Shown here: positions 50,937-60,210 of the stretch, in pieces
Layout: every line of letters begins with the position of its first letter
How positions within the stretch are numbered: the stretch's first letter is position 1
Source of the DNA: Halobacillus massiliensis
GTDB lineage: Bacteria > Bacillota > Bacilli > Bacillales > Halobacillaceae
DNA: 64,000 nucleotides
Assembly: GCF_900166625.1 (NCBI RefSeq)
Contig: NZ_LT800499.1
Location: 1,095,558 to 1,159,557 of the forward strand
Direction of reading: 5' to 3'
Made by a program: the position numbers and the translations under genes
The notes under the pieces: model-generated
What the model was told of the DNA's origin: nothing
Database searches by the model: none
The model's input: the letters and a program-made list of their open reading frames with translations, nothing else

Positions 50937-51549
50937 TTTTACGCTGAAAAAACGCCAGCGACCAAATGACATTCAGCCAAACCAGCCCCGCAAGCAAACC
51001 GGCTGCTGTGTCTGTCGGATAATGAACCCCAAGGTAAACCCTCGACCATAAAACCATCCCAATGATTGATAATGTCACTACGGCTGCTGCTGTTTTAAGA
51101 ATAAGACTTCTGCTTAAGTAAAAGACAACCAGTAAGAGCATTCCATATGTAAAAGTCGCATACATGGAATGCCCGCTCGGAAAAGCCTGCAGGCCGGATG
51201 AGGTCAAAGCCTCAACAGCTGGACGATCCCTGTCAATAATAGCTTTCAGCACATGGTTAACTTCTTTTACTCCAAAAAAGCCGAGGAAAATCCAAAAAAC
51301 CATACGAAATCTTCCCAGCGTGAGCAGAAGAAGCAAAATCGCTGCTCCGATTCCAAAACAAATAAAATAATCTCCGAAATGAGTGAAAAAGCGGGCTTCT
51401 TCAATAACTGTCCCCTCATGAGAAGTAGTAAACCATTCGACGGCCCGATCATCCCACTTTACTATGTAAGATGTATCTGTGCGAACAGCCCAAGTTAATA
51501 AGATGAAAAGCAGCAGAGAACTGCCTGCTGTTATAAGTGATCTCTTCAT
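50911..51549 (-). CDS. PAP2-family membrane phosphatase
   Basis: A 212-residue protein with about six helices. The three phosphatase motifs are visible: KAIIDRDRPAV, FPSGHSMYATF and SRVYLGVHYPTDT. Relatives dephosphorylate undecaprenyl pyrophosphate or phosphatidylglycerol phosphate. ATG 51549 follows GGGGGATTGATC on its strand; the longer in-frame start lacks a ribosome site. Confidence 0.88.
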   Translation of the reverse strand: MKRSLITAGSSLLLFILLTWAVRTDTSYIVKWDDRAVEWFTTSHEGTVIEEARFFTHFGDYFICFGIGAAILLLLLTLGRFRMVFWIFLGFFGVKEVNHVLKAIIDRDRPAVEALTSSGLQAFPSGHSMYATFTYGMLLLVVFYLSRSLILKTAAAVVTLSIIGMVLWSRVYLGVHYPTDTAAGLLAGLVWLNVIWSLAFFQRKKQKGLGEI

Positions 51550-51716
51550 GATCAATCCCCCACTCTTAAGATATGAAGCTGACGAATCTTTAAACATATC
51601 ATGGTGCAAATTCCTTAAAATTGAAACGAATAATTCCTTCTAACGTAAAAGAAGGGAAGGATTTTTATTCTTTCTTCCGTATTATCATTTTAATGAAGAG
51701 AGGGAGGATGCCGTTT

Positions 51717-52619
51717 ATGATATGGATTCAGGCTTTTATTTTTATAATATTGCCGATGATTTTACTTTTGCATTTATTAAAAAATGTTTATCCCGGCAGA
51801 AAGCTGCTGATTGCCGATTGGCTAGGAACCGGGATGTTCATCGCGTTCCTGTTTTTCATTGGGCCGTGGCATATTTTTATTTACTATTTAAGGTATGTCT
51901 GGGTTGTCTTATTTATTGTCACCACTTTTTTTGTCATTAAAAAAGTTTCCAGACTTCCTGTGAAGGGACCGAAGAATAAAAGTTATAAGTTTTCCATGGG
52001 AATTGCCATCTTCCTTACGATTTACTTTGGGTTTGTAGCTGTTACTGGGATTACTGGTTACTTTTTTACAGACAAAGAAAAGGCGATTAAGCTGGAGTTT
52101 CCTATGAAGGATGGTGTGTTTTCTACGGGCCATGGGGGAGCAGATCCATCGATTAATTATCATAATGAATACCCGCCTCAGCAATATGCCTATGATATTC
52201 TGCAAATTAACGGATTTGGGATGAGGGCAGCAGGCCTTACTCCTGATGACCTGGAAAAATATAAAATTTACGGAACCCCTCTGTACAGTCCGTGCAGTGG
52301 CGAGGTGCTTGCAGCAGTTGACCAATATGATGACATACCTCCGTCTCTATCTTCAGATAGTAAACCCGAGGATCCTGCCGGCAATCACATAATTTTGGCC
52401 TGTAAGGGAGCAGAAGTCCATATTGCTCACATGAAGCCTGGAACAGTGGAAGTAGAAAAGGGAGATGAAATGAATACAGGTGATATCCTCGGAGAAGTTG
52501 GAAACACGGGGAATACAACGGAACCCCACCTTCACATACATGCGGAAAAAGATGGGGTTGGTGTGCCGATTACTTTTAATGATCGATTTTTGAAACGAAA
52601 TAGTTTAGTGTTCAACTAG
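51717..52619 (+). CDS. Membrane-anchored M23 (LytM-type) peptidase
   Basis: A 300-residue protein with four N-terminal helices (residues 1-120) and an M23 domain: GHGGADPSINYHNEYPPQQYAYD carries the first His/Asp metal region (shown trimmed of nothing essential: key GHGGADPSINYHN then YAYD), GTPLYSPCSGEVLA the core, and HLHIH the second ligand motif. It would cut peptidoglycan cross-links or act on another glycyl peptide outside. ATG 51717 is 9 bp after AGGGAGG; ATG 51708 touches that site. Confidence 0.8.
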   Translation: MIWIQAFIFIILPMILLLHLLKNVYPGRKLLIADWLGTGMFIAFLFFIGPWHIFIYYLRYVWVVLFIVTTFFVIKKVSRLPVKGPKNKSYKFSMGIAIFLTIYFGFVAVTGITGYFFTDKEKAIKLEFPMKDGVFSTGHGGADPSINYHNEYPPQQYAYDILQINGFGMRAAGLTPDDLEKYKIYGTPLYSPCSGEVLAAVDQYDDIPPSLSSDSKPEDPAGNHIILACKGAEVHIAHMKPGTVEVEKGDEMNTGDILGEVGNTGNTTEPHLHIHAEKDGVGVPITFNDRFLKRNSLVFN

Positions 52620-52638
52620 TAAAAAGAGGAGGAAAACA

Positions 52639-52812
52639 GTGGTTCAGCTAATCGAAAATATATATGAGCTTTCAATCGTTATGCTGCTTATCAGTTCTTT
52701 TATGTTTTTTTTATATTTAAAGAAGCGAAAACGGGAAAGAAAACTCACTACTTTTGAGTGGGGAATGATGCTTATAATCCAAATCACTTTTTTTCTATGG
52801 GCAGGCAGTTAG
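52639..52812 (+). CDS. Small two-helix membrane protein, unknown function
   Basis: A 57-residue protein translated from GTG 52639, 6 bp after GAGGAGGA, and 19 bp after the M23 gene. Two hydrophobic helices (LSIVMLLISSFMFFLYL; WGMMLIIQITFFLWAG) flank a strongly basic stretch KKRKRERK. The good ribosome site and operon position support a real gene. Confidence 0.65.
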   Translation: MVQLIENIYELSIVMLLISSFMFFLYLKKRKRERKLTTFEWGMMLIIQITFFLWAGS

Positions 52813-52913
52813 CTTCTTCTCATATTGGATAAAAGTTAAAAAAGAGATAGAGGATTTATAGGAAAGTATGAAGAAAATAAATAGAGAAGTTTTAAATAAA
52901 AGGAGGTATTTTT

Positions 52914-53288
52914 ATGATTAATCAGCTTGGCCAGGTTATGGTGTATGTGAACGATCAGGATAAGGCCGTGCGTTTCTGGACAGAGAAGGCCGGTTTTCAG
53001 GTGCTTGAAGATCAGGAAGAGGGAGGCATGAGATGGATCGAAATAGCTCCAGCAAATCAGACGGGTTCCACGATTGTGCTTCATGATAAGGAAATTATTT
53101 CCCGCATGTCTCCTGAATTAAACCTCGGGACTCCATCGCTTATGTTTTTTACGGAGGATTTGGATCAACTGTACAATGACTTTAAAAATAAAAATGTTAC
53201 TGTAGGGGAAATCGTTGAAATGACATCTACACGTGTATTTAACTTTTCCGATGAAGAAGAGAATTATTTTGCGGTTATGGAAAAATAA
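52914..53288 (+). CDS. VOC (glyoxalase-like) protein
   Basis: A 124-residue VOC protein: GQVMVYVNDQDKAVRFWTEK at the start and RVFNFSDEEENYFAVME at the end (final Glu metal position). The group is like YwbC/glyoxalase homologues of unknown substrate. ATG 52914 follows AAAGGAGGTATTTTT. Confidence 0.82.
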   Translation: MINQLGQVMVYVNDQDKAVRFWTEKAGFQVLEDQEEGGMRWIEIAPANQTGSTIVLHDKEIISRMSPELNLGTPSLMFFTEDLDQLYNDFKNKNVTVGEIVEMTSTRVFNFSDEEENYFAVMEK

Positions 53289-53296
53289 CGTATCCA

Positions 53297-53330
53297 AAAA
53301 CCCCTTGAGATACGTAATCTTAAGGGGTTC
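53297..53330. terminator. Bidirectional terminator
   Basis: AACCCCTTGAGAT and ATCTTAAGGGGTT arms (one mismatch) between convergent genes. Confidence 0.75.
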
Positions 53331-53333
53331 TTA

Positions 53334-54059
53334 TCATACATATTGTAAAATACGACCCAGCTCTTTATGTTCCTGATAGTTTTTTATAATCTTGCTTTTC
53401 TCAATCATCAATTTTTCTTCAGATCCTTGAAAAATCGGCTTTCGATCGGCAAACAAGAGAAATTCATTACTTAATTTTTTTAGTTCATACCAGTCATGGC
53501 TGATATATAGCAGCGTTTTTCCTTCCTGGTGAAGCTGCTTCAGCCAGTCAATGATGTCTTCTTTAGCCGCCAAGTCCACACCGGCTGTCGGCTCATCCAG
53601 CATACAGACGGAAGGGTTTCTCAGCAGACCGACGCAAAGATTCACCTTTCGTCTCCAGCCTCCAGAAAGACGCTCCACACGTTCACCGAACACCTCATGA
53701 AGTCGAAGCGTTTCAATCATTTTTGCTAAAAAATTTTCATCTGTTTTTTGTTTCTCAAGGCTGCTCCAAAAAGAGATTTGTTCTTTTACTGTCAGTTCTT
53801 CATATAAAGCAATGTCCTGAGGAACATAGCCTATGGCCTTACGTACACGGCTTATCGATTTCTTGTAAGGCGTGCCGGAAAAGGTAATCTCACCGTTGGA
53901 CGGTCTTTCAATGGAAGCAGCTAATTTTAGAAAAGTGGATTTGCCGGCACCGTTAGGACCGATGATGCCGACAGAGCTTCCTTCACGAATGGTTAATGAA
54001 AAGGGATCGAGCACCTGCTTGCGTTTGTATTTCTTCGATACTTCCTTAAATTCAATCAT
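53334..54059 (-). CDS. ABC transporter ATPase (ABC-2 type)
   Basis: A 241-residue ATPase: Walker A GPNGAGKST, Q-loop GYVPQDIAL, signature LSGGWRRKVNLC, Walker B CMLDEPTAGVDL, switch His ISHDW. Last gene of a four-gene operon with two ABC-2 permeases. The signature LSGGW (Trp instead of the usual Gln/Met) is slightly unusual. GAAAGGAGGCCGATTC precedes ATG 54059. Confidence 0.93.
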   Translation of the reverse strand: MIEFKEVSKKYKRKQVLDPFSLTIREGSSVGIIGPNGAGKSTFLKLAASIERPSNGEITFSGTPYKKSISRVRKAIGYVPQDIALYEELTVKEQISFWSSLEKQKTDENFLAKMIETLRLHEVFGERVERLSGGWRRKVNLCVGLLRNPSVCMLDEPTAGVDLAAKEDIIDWLKQLHQEGKTLLYISHDWYELKKLSNEFLLFADRKPIFQGSEEKLMIEKSKIIKNYQEHKELGRILQYV

Positions 54060-54074
54060 GAATCGGCCTCCTTT

Positions 54075-55097
54075 CTAAGGTTTTTGTGTCAGCCAGTAAT
54101 GAGGCCACAGCTCACTCCATCCGATATCCGCTGCCGTTAAAGTAAAAGAACCTATCGCAAGAAAGACGAGTCCCATAAGACTCCAACGTTTTTTTCCCAT
54201 TCCCATAAATAAACTCCATGTCAGTAGTAAGGTCACTGTAAATACAGCCAACGCCCATAGGTTCCACTCTTGTACAAGATCCATTGGTGTCTCGGAAAAA
54301 TAGAACAGTGCGTTTATCCCAAGAGCAAATGGAAGCAGGCTGATGATCAGGAAGACTATAAAATGGCCGGCAAAATAAGCATGAGCAGACTTCTGGATAA
54401 GAAGAATCCGCTTTAAACGGCCCGATTGTACATCTAACTGAATGGTTCTTAAGTAAAAAATGGATAATATCCACGCATAAAGAAAAACTAGCTGGATCAC
54501 TGTCACCTGCCATTCCTGCAGGCGCAGTATTTCTATTTCAGGTTCCAGGGGTGAGCGTTCTTCAAAGCTCATTTGAAACAAAGGATTGGGTTCCCAGAAA
54601 GAATCCGAATATTGAAATGCTTCATCATAAGTGGTCTGTCCTGCAAGTTCCACTGCATTTCCAGCTTTTGAATTAAGCGCAAGCCTCATCAGCTCAGCTC
54701 CTAATGCTTCTTTTGCAAACACATCGAGCAGTGAATCTTCTGATCTGAGCCATGTGATCGTATCTTTTATTTCACCCGACTGTATGGTTTCTTGAAACCC
54801 TTCTTCTATAACAAATGCTGCTTCCATATCCCCTCGCTGCACTTCTTCATTTGCTGCTTCTCTTGATAATGGCATAAGACGAACACGGGAGGAGTCTGCC
54901 ATTCTTTCCAGCACCAATTCAGAAAAAACGCTGTTGTCTTCATTAACAATTCCGATAGGTACAGCTGTCTGCTCGGCTGTATTTTTGAAGTAAGGATAGA
55001 AGACTGTCATGCAAATCAGTGGAAAAAGGAGGAGCAGCAGAGGAGCGACCGGACGCTTTTTCCATCGATTAAGATGTAAAGAAAGATAAGTAAGCAT
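54075..55097 (-). CDS. ABC-2 type permease
   Basis: A 340-residue permease: one N-terminal helix, a large extracytoplasmic domain (residues about 40-190) and five C-terminal helices, as in the YhgE/DrrB-like ABC2_membrane_3 family. Its start overlaps the upstream permease gene by 29 bp. Substrate unknown; probably a drug, lipid or polymer exporter. Confidence 0.85.
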   Translation of the reverse strand: MLTYLSLHLNRWKKRPVAPLLLLLFPLICMTVFYPYFKNTAEQTAVPIGIVNEDNSVFSELVLERMADSSRVRLMPLSREAANEEVQRGDMEAAFVIEEGFQETIQSGEIKDTITWLRSEDSLLDVFAKEALGAELMRLALNSKAGNAVELAGQTTYDEAFQYSDSFWEPNPLFQMSFEERSPLEPEIEILRLQEWQVTVIQLVFLYAWILSIFYLRTIQLDVQSGRLKRILLIQKSAHAYFAGHFIVFLIISLLPFALGINALFYFSETPMDLVQEWNLWALAVFTVTLLLTWSLFMGMGKKRWSLMGLVFLAIGSFTLTAADIGWSELWPHYWLTQKP

Positions 55098-56277
55098 CGC
55101 GCTTCTCCTTTCCTAAGCCTGCGATGAGCCCTAGTATATTCAGGCCAATTCCCCATACGGCCAGATTGAGCAGCGAGTCAGTCTCCTGTTCGAGAAGAAA
55201 CGCCTGAAATATATCATAACTGAACCTAAAGGGATTCCAAGCCGTCTGCAGCCATTCAGGAAGGTAAATGCCTGGAAGGAAGACACCTGCGCTAAGTGCT
55301 CCAATGATTGCAGCGATAATAAAGATAAGAAAGCGAAAGCTCAGTGGAATGTTCAAACTATAAAGCAGACCGGCAAGCGATGATATCAATAAAGCAATCA
55401 AACCAAGACCTATGTGCAATAAACTGCTGTATGGGATATCAGTTACTGCAACGTGGATAAACAAAACAAACAGCTCCAGTATAGTAAATAGAAGCAGCCA
55501 CCATTTTAACTGTTTAACCAGCACATGATGGGCAAAAGTTAAATGAGCCATCCTCCACCTCATCTGAATGGAGGAAGTCATCGTCTTTCCGTCCAATACT
55601 TGATAAAACGCCATAAACAAAATAGCCAATACATGCGTAACTGCAATTACAGCGTGATTTTCCCAGCCGATACTCGCTCCGCTTATAACCAACTCCTCAA
55701 CAAACGCGTCATTACGATCAAGAGCAAAGAGAGTATATGTCACGATAGCTTCTTGAAGCCGGATCGATCGTTCATCTGCAGGAAGGTTGCGAATATGTAA
55801 ATCATATACCGTGTTTACGGCACTTTGTGATGCGGAAATATATTGAGCCCCGCTGCTTAAAAGAATATTCAGCAGTGAACCATGCAGCGGCTGATCCTTG
55901 CTCGTAATGACTTTTATCGGATCATTTTCTCCATTCATTAAGCTCTCTGTAAAGCCTTCCGGAATGATCATGATACCAGCGGCTTCTCCGTTTTCAAAGG
56001 CTTTAAATGCTTCTTCCTCATTCAAGGGCTCAAGCTTCATAGCCTGTTCCATCCGTTTCTCTTCAGAAATTTGGTGAATTAGCGCTTCCGTCTGGAAGGT
56101 TTGATCCTTATCGATAACTACAGCCTCCACGGGTTCCTGCTGCTCTGTAAAGAAGCTCTGAAGACTTAGAAAGGTAATAAAAAGCAGAGCGAGTGGTATA
56201 ACTACAGATAAAAAAAGAGGGGCTGGCCGTCGAACGGTTGCCCTCATTTCATGTCTAAATAACGAGAACCCATTCAT
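55069..56277 (-). CDS. ABC-2 type permease
   Basis: A 402-residue permease of the same architecture as the next gene: first helix residues 18-38, external domain to about residue 215, then about six helices. The two probably form a heterodimer with the ATPase. GAGGAGGGCAGCCCCT precedes ATG 56277; 28 bp separate it from the gene upstream. Confidence 0.85.
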   Translation of the reverse strand: MNGFSLFRHEMRATVRRPAPLFLSVVIPLALLFITFLSLQSFFTEQQEPVEAVVIDKDQTFQTEALIHQISEEKRMEQAMKLEPLNEEEAFKAFENGEAAGIMIIPEGFTESLMNGENDPIKVITSKDQPLHGSLLNILLSSGAQYISASQSAVNTVYDLHIRNLPADERSIRLQEAIVTYTLFALDRNDAFVEELVISGASIGWENHAVIAVTHVLAILFMAFYQVLDGKTMTSSIQMRWRMAHLTFAHHVLVKQLKWWLLLFTILELFVLFIHVAVTDIPYSSLLHIGLGLIALLISSLAGLLYSLNIPLSFRFLIFIIAAIIGALSAGVFLPGIYLPEWLQTAWNPFRFSYDIFQAFLLEQETDSLLNLAVWGIGLNILGLIAGLGKEKRDAYLSFFTS

Positions 56278-56305
56278 AGGGGCTGCCCTCCTCTAACTAA
56301 TTTAA

Positions 56306-57931
56306 TTAAAATCCGCCCATTCCGCCGAAGTTACCCATGATGGACATCATATGTTTTTCGAAATTCGCCTGGATTTCCATAGAAATTTTTTCCCACTCTT
56401 CATCTGTCATTTCCATGGCCTGTATCGTTTCGTCTTCACTTAAAGAAGGGAAGGATAAATCGTCCGTAAAAGTAATGTCCTGATCATAATTAAATTCAAA
56501 GTTCATACCGGCTGTTCCCACTTCAGGATTTTCTGCACTGCTTTCAATTCCAATTTCTGTGACTTGGTTCACCTTGTTGTCTTCTTCTTCCGTCATTGTT
56601 GTATTTAAGAAGCCGGAGACATCTGGAAATAACATCATACCCTCTTCATTATTCTCATTTGGTTCCTCGATGTTCAATGTAAAGGCAGTCTCTGAACCAT
56701 TATCTACGTAGTCGGTATTTAAGACCAGTTCACCATTAAACGAATCACCTTCCATATCTCCTGCGAACCCGATGGTATAATTAACATGAAGTCCGTTATC
56801 GTTTGGCTTTCCTTCCTCTACATAGTTGATAGTAAAGCTGTCCTTTTTGCTTTCAGGCTGAATATTTACATCTACTGTATTCTTATAAGTGTCTTCATCT
56901 TCTTTTAAGTAACTGCTGGTAATCTCGATCATAACTTTTTCTTCACCTTCAGGCTGCAAGTTCATCGTCCATATTTGATGAGCAACTAAATCATCTTTCA
57001 GGTATGCTTCAATTGTTATGCCCTCAGGAAGTTTCAAATTTTCCACATCATTGATTGTTTTGTCGATTTCATCTTCAATTTTTATCATCGCACTTTCATT
57101 ATCCTGCTGCATCAATGTCTGGGTTTCAAGCAAGCCTAATATGGCTTCATCTTCTTTCATTTTTTCTAGGAGAGTGACCAGCATTTGCTGAGCTTCTTCC
57201 TCACTGATTTCAATTGTTACTTTGTCATAGTTCTCTCCATCAAATTCTGCATTTTCCGTTAAAGAAAATTGATCTTCATTTAGTTCTTTTCCTAGTGTAA
57301 CCATATAGTCTTCCAAAAGTTCTTTACTTTCCTCGTAAGTAAGCTGAGACTGCATAAGTTCTGCTATGTTAGGGAGTTCGGTTACTCCATTAACAGGCTG
57401 CCCTGATTGCTCCAAAAATTCACCATAGTCATCATTAGCCATAGCGAAATATTTATCATAAACAAAGGGGGCATGTAGAGCTGCTTGATCTTCATTTTGA
57501 TAAAGTTCTACATTTCCAACGCTTGTGCCCTGCACCTTTAAGTCCAGGGCAGCTGCCATTTCTTTAGTTTCTGGATTGAGTTTTCTATTAACTTCAAGTT
57601 CAGAAGAAGACAAGATTCCTTGAGCCATGGCTAACTCCGGAACCATCTGCATGCTATCACCGCTGACCCGCATATCCATTGTCAGTGTTCCAGTTGATTC
57701 ATTAGCTTCTTTGGCCAGCCGATCGCTTAAAGCTAAATAATCGCCCGCATACTGATCCATTCGCTCAAATTGCTCATCCATTGTGTTCTTCTGGGCTTTC
57801 ATATACATCGTCATTGGATCACCCGTCCGCAGCACGGCATATGCAGTTACACTGATTACTAATATAACTAGTACTGTTAAAGCCATGATCAGCTTTTTGT
57901 TTAACCCTTTTTTTGTTTGTTCTGCGCTCAT
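56306..57931 (-). CDS. Membrane-anchored acidic protein, first gene of the ABC operon (DUF6583-like)
   Basis: A 541-residue protein with one N-terminal helix (KLIMALTVLVILVISVTAYAVL) and a large, Glu/Asp-rich extracytoplasmic region with repeated beta-strand segments; it ends in MMSIMGNFGGMGGF. It looks like DUF6583-type proteins that accompany ABC exporters in Bacilli, though I am not certain of the family number. It may be a substrate-capturing or wall-spanning partner of the exporter. GAAAGGGAGAGAAGG precedes ATG 57931. Confidence 0.7.
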   Translation of the reverse strand: MSAEQTKKGLNKKLIMALTVLVILVISVTAYAVLRTGDPMTMYMKAQKNTMDEQFERMDQYAGDYLALSDRLAKEANESTGTLTMDMRVSGDSMQMVPELAMAQGILSSSELEVNRKLNPETKEMAAALDLKVQGTSVGNVELYQNEDQAALHAPFVYDKYFAMANDDYGEFLEQSGQPVNGVTELPNIAELMQSQLTYEESKELLEDYMVTLGKELNEDQFSLTENAEFDGENYDKVTIEISEEEAQQMLVTLLEKMKEDEAILGLLETQTLMQQDNESAMIKIEDEIDKTINDVENLKLPEGITIEAYLKDDLVAHQIWTMNLQPEGEEKVMIEITSSYLKEDEDTYKNTVDVNIQPESKKDSFTINYVEEGKPNDNGLHVNYTIGFAGDMEGDSFNGELVLNTDYVDNGSETAFTLNIEEPNENNEEGMMLFPDVSGFLNTTMTEEEDNKVNQVTEIGIESSAENPEVGTAGMNFEFNYDQDITFTDDLSFPSLSEDETIQAMEMTDEEWEKISMEIQANFEKHMMSIMGNFGGMGGF

Positions 57932-58353
57932 CCTTCTCTCCCTTTCGTCATTTACTCTTTTATAATTCCTCTAATATTACGAAAATGTTTCAAAATGGTT
58001 TCAAATATTGATAGAAAATGTAAAAATAGAGACTAATATACTTATATGGATAACTTGGGTAAGTCTTTTATAAATACTTTCTTCACCTCCGTATAAATGA
58101 ATGATAGGCTCGTGCTGCACACCATCTTATGTATATGATTCATTACAGGAAAAATAGTGATGATTTTCATTATTTTACCTGTAACTTATTTATATTATAA
58201 TACGTTTAGGTAATTTAACCTAATCTAAATCTGTTTTAAGTGAAAGTCTAGGGGACTATGCAGTTCTTTAGTATGAAAAAAGAGGATTATCAAACAGAAA
58301 ATATCGATAAGTCATATGTGAATATGAGGAAAGTTATAGAAAGGAGGAAAAAA
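57932..58353. promoter_or_regulatory. Divergent intergenic region with direct repeats, Fur-like and TTAGGT sites
   Basis: GTTTCAAA occurs twice 11 bp apart (57987 and 57998), upstream of the ABC operon. AGTGATGATTTTCATTATT (58156-58174) matches 14 of 19 bases of the Fur consensus. TATAAT at 58196-58201 is followed by TTAGGT AATTTA ACCTAA (58206-58223), a palindrome resembling the DtxR/IdeR box. These suggest metal control of the rightward transcript; untested. Confidence 0.4.
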
Positions 58354-58622
58354 TTGTTTCAGATTTATTTGGTTCTTTTATTACTGGGAGCTGTTATTGG
58401 AAGTTTTGCCTGGTGCCGCAAAAGAGGGGGAGAAGATCTCCAACACTCATGGCTTGTTACTTATCTATCGGATTGAATCTTTTATTAATGGTTATTTTAT
58501 ACATAACGCCTAATATCGAAGAACGTAATGTATTTGAAGCCCTTTACTTTATCCTCATGATAGGGATTCCGGCTGGATTTATTATAAGTGTCATTGCTCT
58601 GTACAAAAAGAGTGAAAATTAA
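58354..58622 (+). pseudogene. Small membrane protein gene with apparent -1 frameshift
   Basis: TTG 58354 follows AAAGGAGG and opens with helix IYLVLLLLGAVIGSF and WCRKRGG, then the frame ends at 58476. The -1 frame continues from the G run near 58423 with GRRSPTLMACYLSIGLNLLL and two more helices to 58622. Joined, they give a coherent three- to four-helix protein of about 89 residues. One missing base in AGAGGGGGAG explains it. Mutation, sequencing error and recoding are all possible. Confidence 0.5.
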
Positions 58623-58811
58623 TACTTCCCGTTATCTCGTTTTTCTTATCACTAATTTTAATGGGAACCTTTATAATTTATTGTCTTACTAGTTTAGTCT
58701 TCTCACGATCTAAATCCACCTAAGGAGAAGTTGAAATGAAGAGAATCATTATTTTGATACGGATGGGGCTTTGCTTCACTTGAAGGTACATTTGAAAAAA
58801 AGTAATAAGTT

Positions 58812-58940
58812 ATGAGGAGGGGTATTATCCAGTTAATAGTAGGCATATTGGCGATCATATCTTCAGCGCTGTTTTTAGTTTACTGGGGAAAGTCCGGCTA
58901 TGATTATGAAGGGAGAAATAAGGGAGAGGAGGAAGAATAA
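58812..58940 (+). CDS. Very small single-helix membrane protein
   Basis: A 42-residue frame: RRGIIQLIVGILAIISSALF plus LVYWG is one helix, followed by a charged tail ending GEEEE. It ends directly at the start of the next gene. The ribosome site is poor, because GAGGAGGGG lies just inside the frame, so a non-ATG start downstream is possible. Confidence 0.4.
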   Translation: MRRGIIQLIVGILAIISSALFLVYWGKSGYDYEGRNKGEEEE

Positions 58941-59192
58941 ATGCACTTTATCGTTAACCTCATTGAGTACTGCCTTTCAAGAAAAAAGACGCTCGTTTAT
59001 GTAACCTTCAGCATGAAGGAATATTACAAAATTGCCGCTAAGTTAAAAGCAGGTTCCATTAAGTACCGAACGGCCACTACAGCTAATATGTCTTCCTCTC
59101 CAGGAGGGCCGTACAGTGATTATGGATCTGAATATAAGGTTTATGTCCAAAAAGAAGATAAAGACAAAGCGTTAGAGGCCATTCACCATTAA
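58941..59192 (+). CDS. Small cytoplasmic protein, unknown function
   Basis: An 83-residue alpha/beta protein: TLVYVTFSMKEYYKIAAKLK, KYRTATTANMSS, SPGGPYSDYGSEYKVYV. Its layout (strand-helix, Gly/Ser loop, strand-helix) recalls small DUF2007-like signal-transducer proteins, but I cannot confirm this. GAGAGGAGGAAGA precedes ATG 58941. Confidence 0.65.
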   Translation: MHFIVNLIEYCLSRKKTLVYVTFSMKEYYKIAAKLKAGSIKYRTATTANMSSSPGGPYSDYGSEYKVYVQKEDKDKALEAIHH

Positions 59193-59248
59193 AGTTTTGT
59201 CCAATGCCGTTTATAAAAATAGGAAATTTACGCCACTTCATGATACCT

Positions 59249-59280
59249 TCCTTTCGATTATAAAATCGAGAGGTTTTTTA
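59249..59280 (+). terminator. Intrinsic terminator
   Basis: CCTTTCGAT and ATCGAGAGG arms around TATAAA, then six T. Confidence 0.75.
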
Positions 59281-59309
59281 TTTTATAAAGATAGAAAGGG
59301 TGTATGAAG

Positions 59310-60020
59310 ATGAGCAATAAAATCTTTGCATTAGATGCAGGCCATGGAGGAAAGGATCCTGGAGCCACCGGACTAGGACTTAAAGAAAAGGATGTTGTTC
59401 TGGAAATTTGCAAGCAGATAAAGGGGTACATGGACAGCCAGTATCCAGGTATAGACTGCCGGCTGACGAGAAGTAAGGATGCTTTTACATCGCTTGGCGA
59501 CCGCACGAAGAAAGCGAATCAATGGAAGGCCGACTGTTTTGTCTCTGTTCATATTAATAGCGCTGCTTCAAGCACAGCAAATGGGTTTGAATCTTTCATT
59601 TATACGACAGACGATGAAAAGTCAAAGTCCCACTCTCTTCAGCAGAAACTCCACTATCCCCTCGCGAAAATATGGACAGAAAAGGGGCGAAAAGACAGAG
59701 GAAAGAAAAAAGCGAACTTTGCGGTAATCAGGGAGTTTAAAGGAGCGTCCGTACTATTGGAGCTTGGATTTATTGTGAACCAGAAGGACAATCAACTTTT
59801 GCGACGTCAGGATTTTATAAAATCTAATGTTACCACTATAGGTGACGCAGTGGCTTCCTATTTCGGGATGTCGAAAACTAAACCTGAGACTCCTGTTTAT
59901 CGAGTAAAAGTAGACGAACGGCAGGTAGGAGCTTTTTCAAAAACAGAAAACGTGGCTCGAGCTGTTACGACTGCTGTTAAGTCAGGCAAGAGTCGTATTA
60001 ATGTGGAGCTCGTTAAATAA
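59310..60020 (+). CDS. N-acetylmuramoyl-L-alanine amidase with C-terminal SPOR-like segment (CwlC-like)
   Basis: A 236-residue cell-wall amidase. Residues 1-180 are Amidase_3 (DAGHGGKDPGATG, HINSAASSTANGFESFI, ASVLLELGFIVN: Zn ligands and catalytic Glu). Residues about 195-236 are a single SPOR-like stretch (YRVKVDERQVGAFSKTENV). No signal peptide, so it too may act at mother-cell lysis, like CwlC. It is a short relative of the 459-residue enzyme at 5304-6683. ATG 59310 is 9 bp after GAAAGGG; ATG 59304 is nearer than ideal. Confidence 0.88.
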   Translation: MSNKIFALDAGHGGKDPGATGLGLKEKDVVLEICKQIKGYMDSQYPGIDCRLTRSKDAFTSLGDRTKKANQWKADCFVSVHINSAASSTANGFESFIYTTDDEKSKSHSLQQKLHYPLAKIWTEKGRKDRGKKKANFAVIREFKGASVLLELGFIVNQKDNQLLRRQDFIKSNVTTIGDAVASYFGMSKTKPETPVYRVKVDERQVGAFSKTENVARAVTTAVKSGKSRINVELVK

Positions 60021-60107
60021 GGGTCTTTCTGGAAATTTACGCTGGGAATTTTACGAAGTGATTTGAAAAGAGAAAAGCCGGTTCTGTTAACTGTAGAAAG
60101 AGAAAAG

Positions 60108-60174
60108 AGGCCTGTGAAATAGCTCGCTGTACTCGCTGATTTCATCTTAGCTCTATCTCCCTGCACAAGTCTAG
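60108..60174. repeat. Truncated family B repeat (island 4)
   Basis: GGCCTGTGAAATAGCTCGC, ACTCGCTGATTTCATC and CTCCCTGCACAAGTCT match one half of family B. The tag GTTCCGTTTATG follows at 60185. Confidence 0.6.
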
Positions 60175-60210
60175 ATAAAGAGCTGTTCCGTTTATGATGT
60201 ATGAAGAAAA

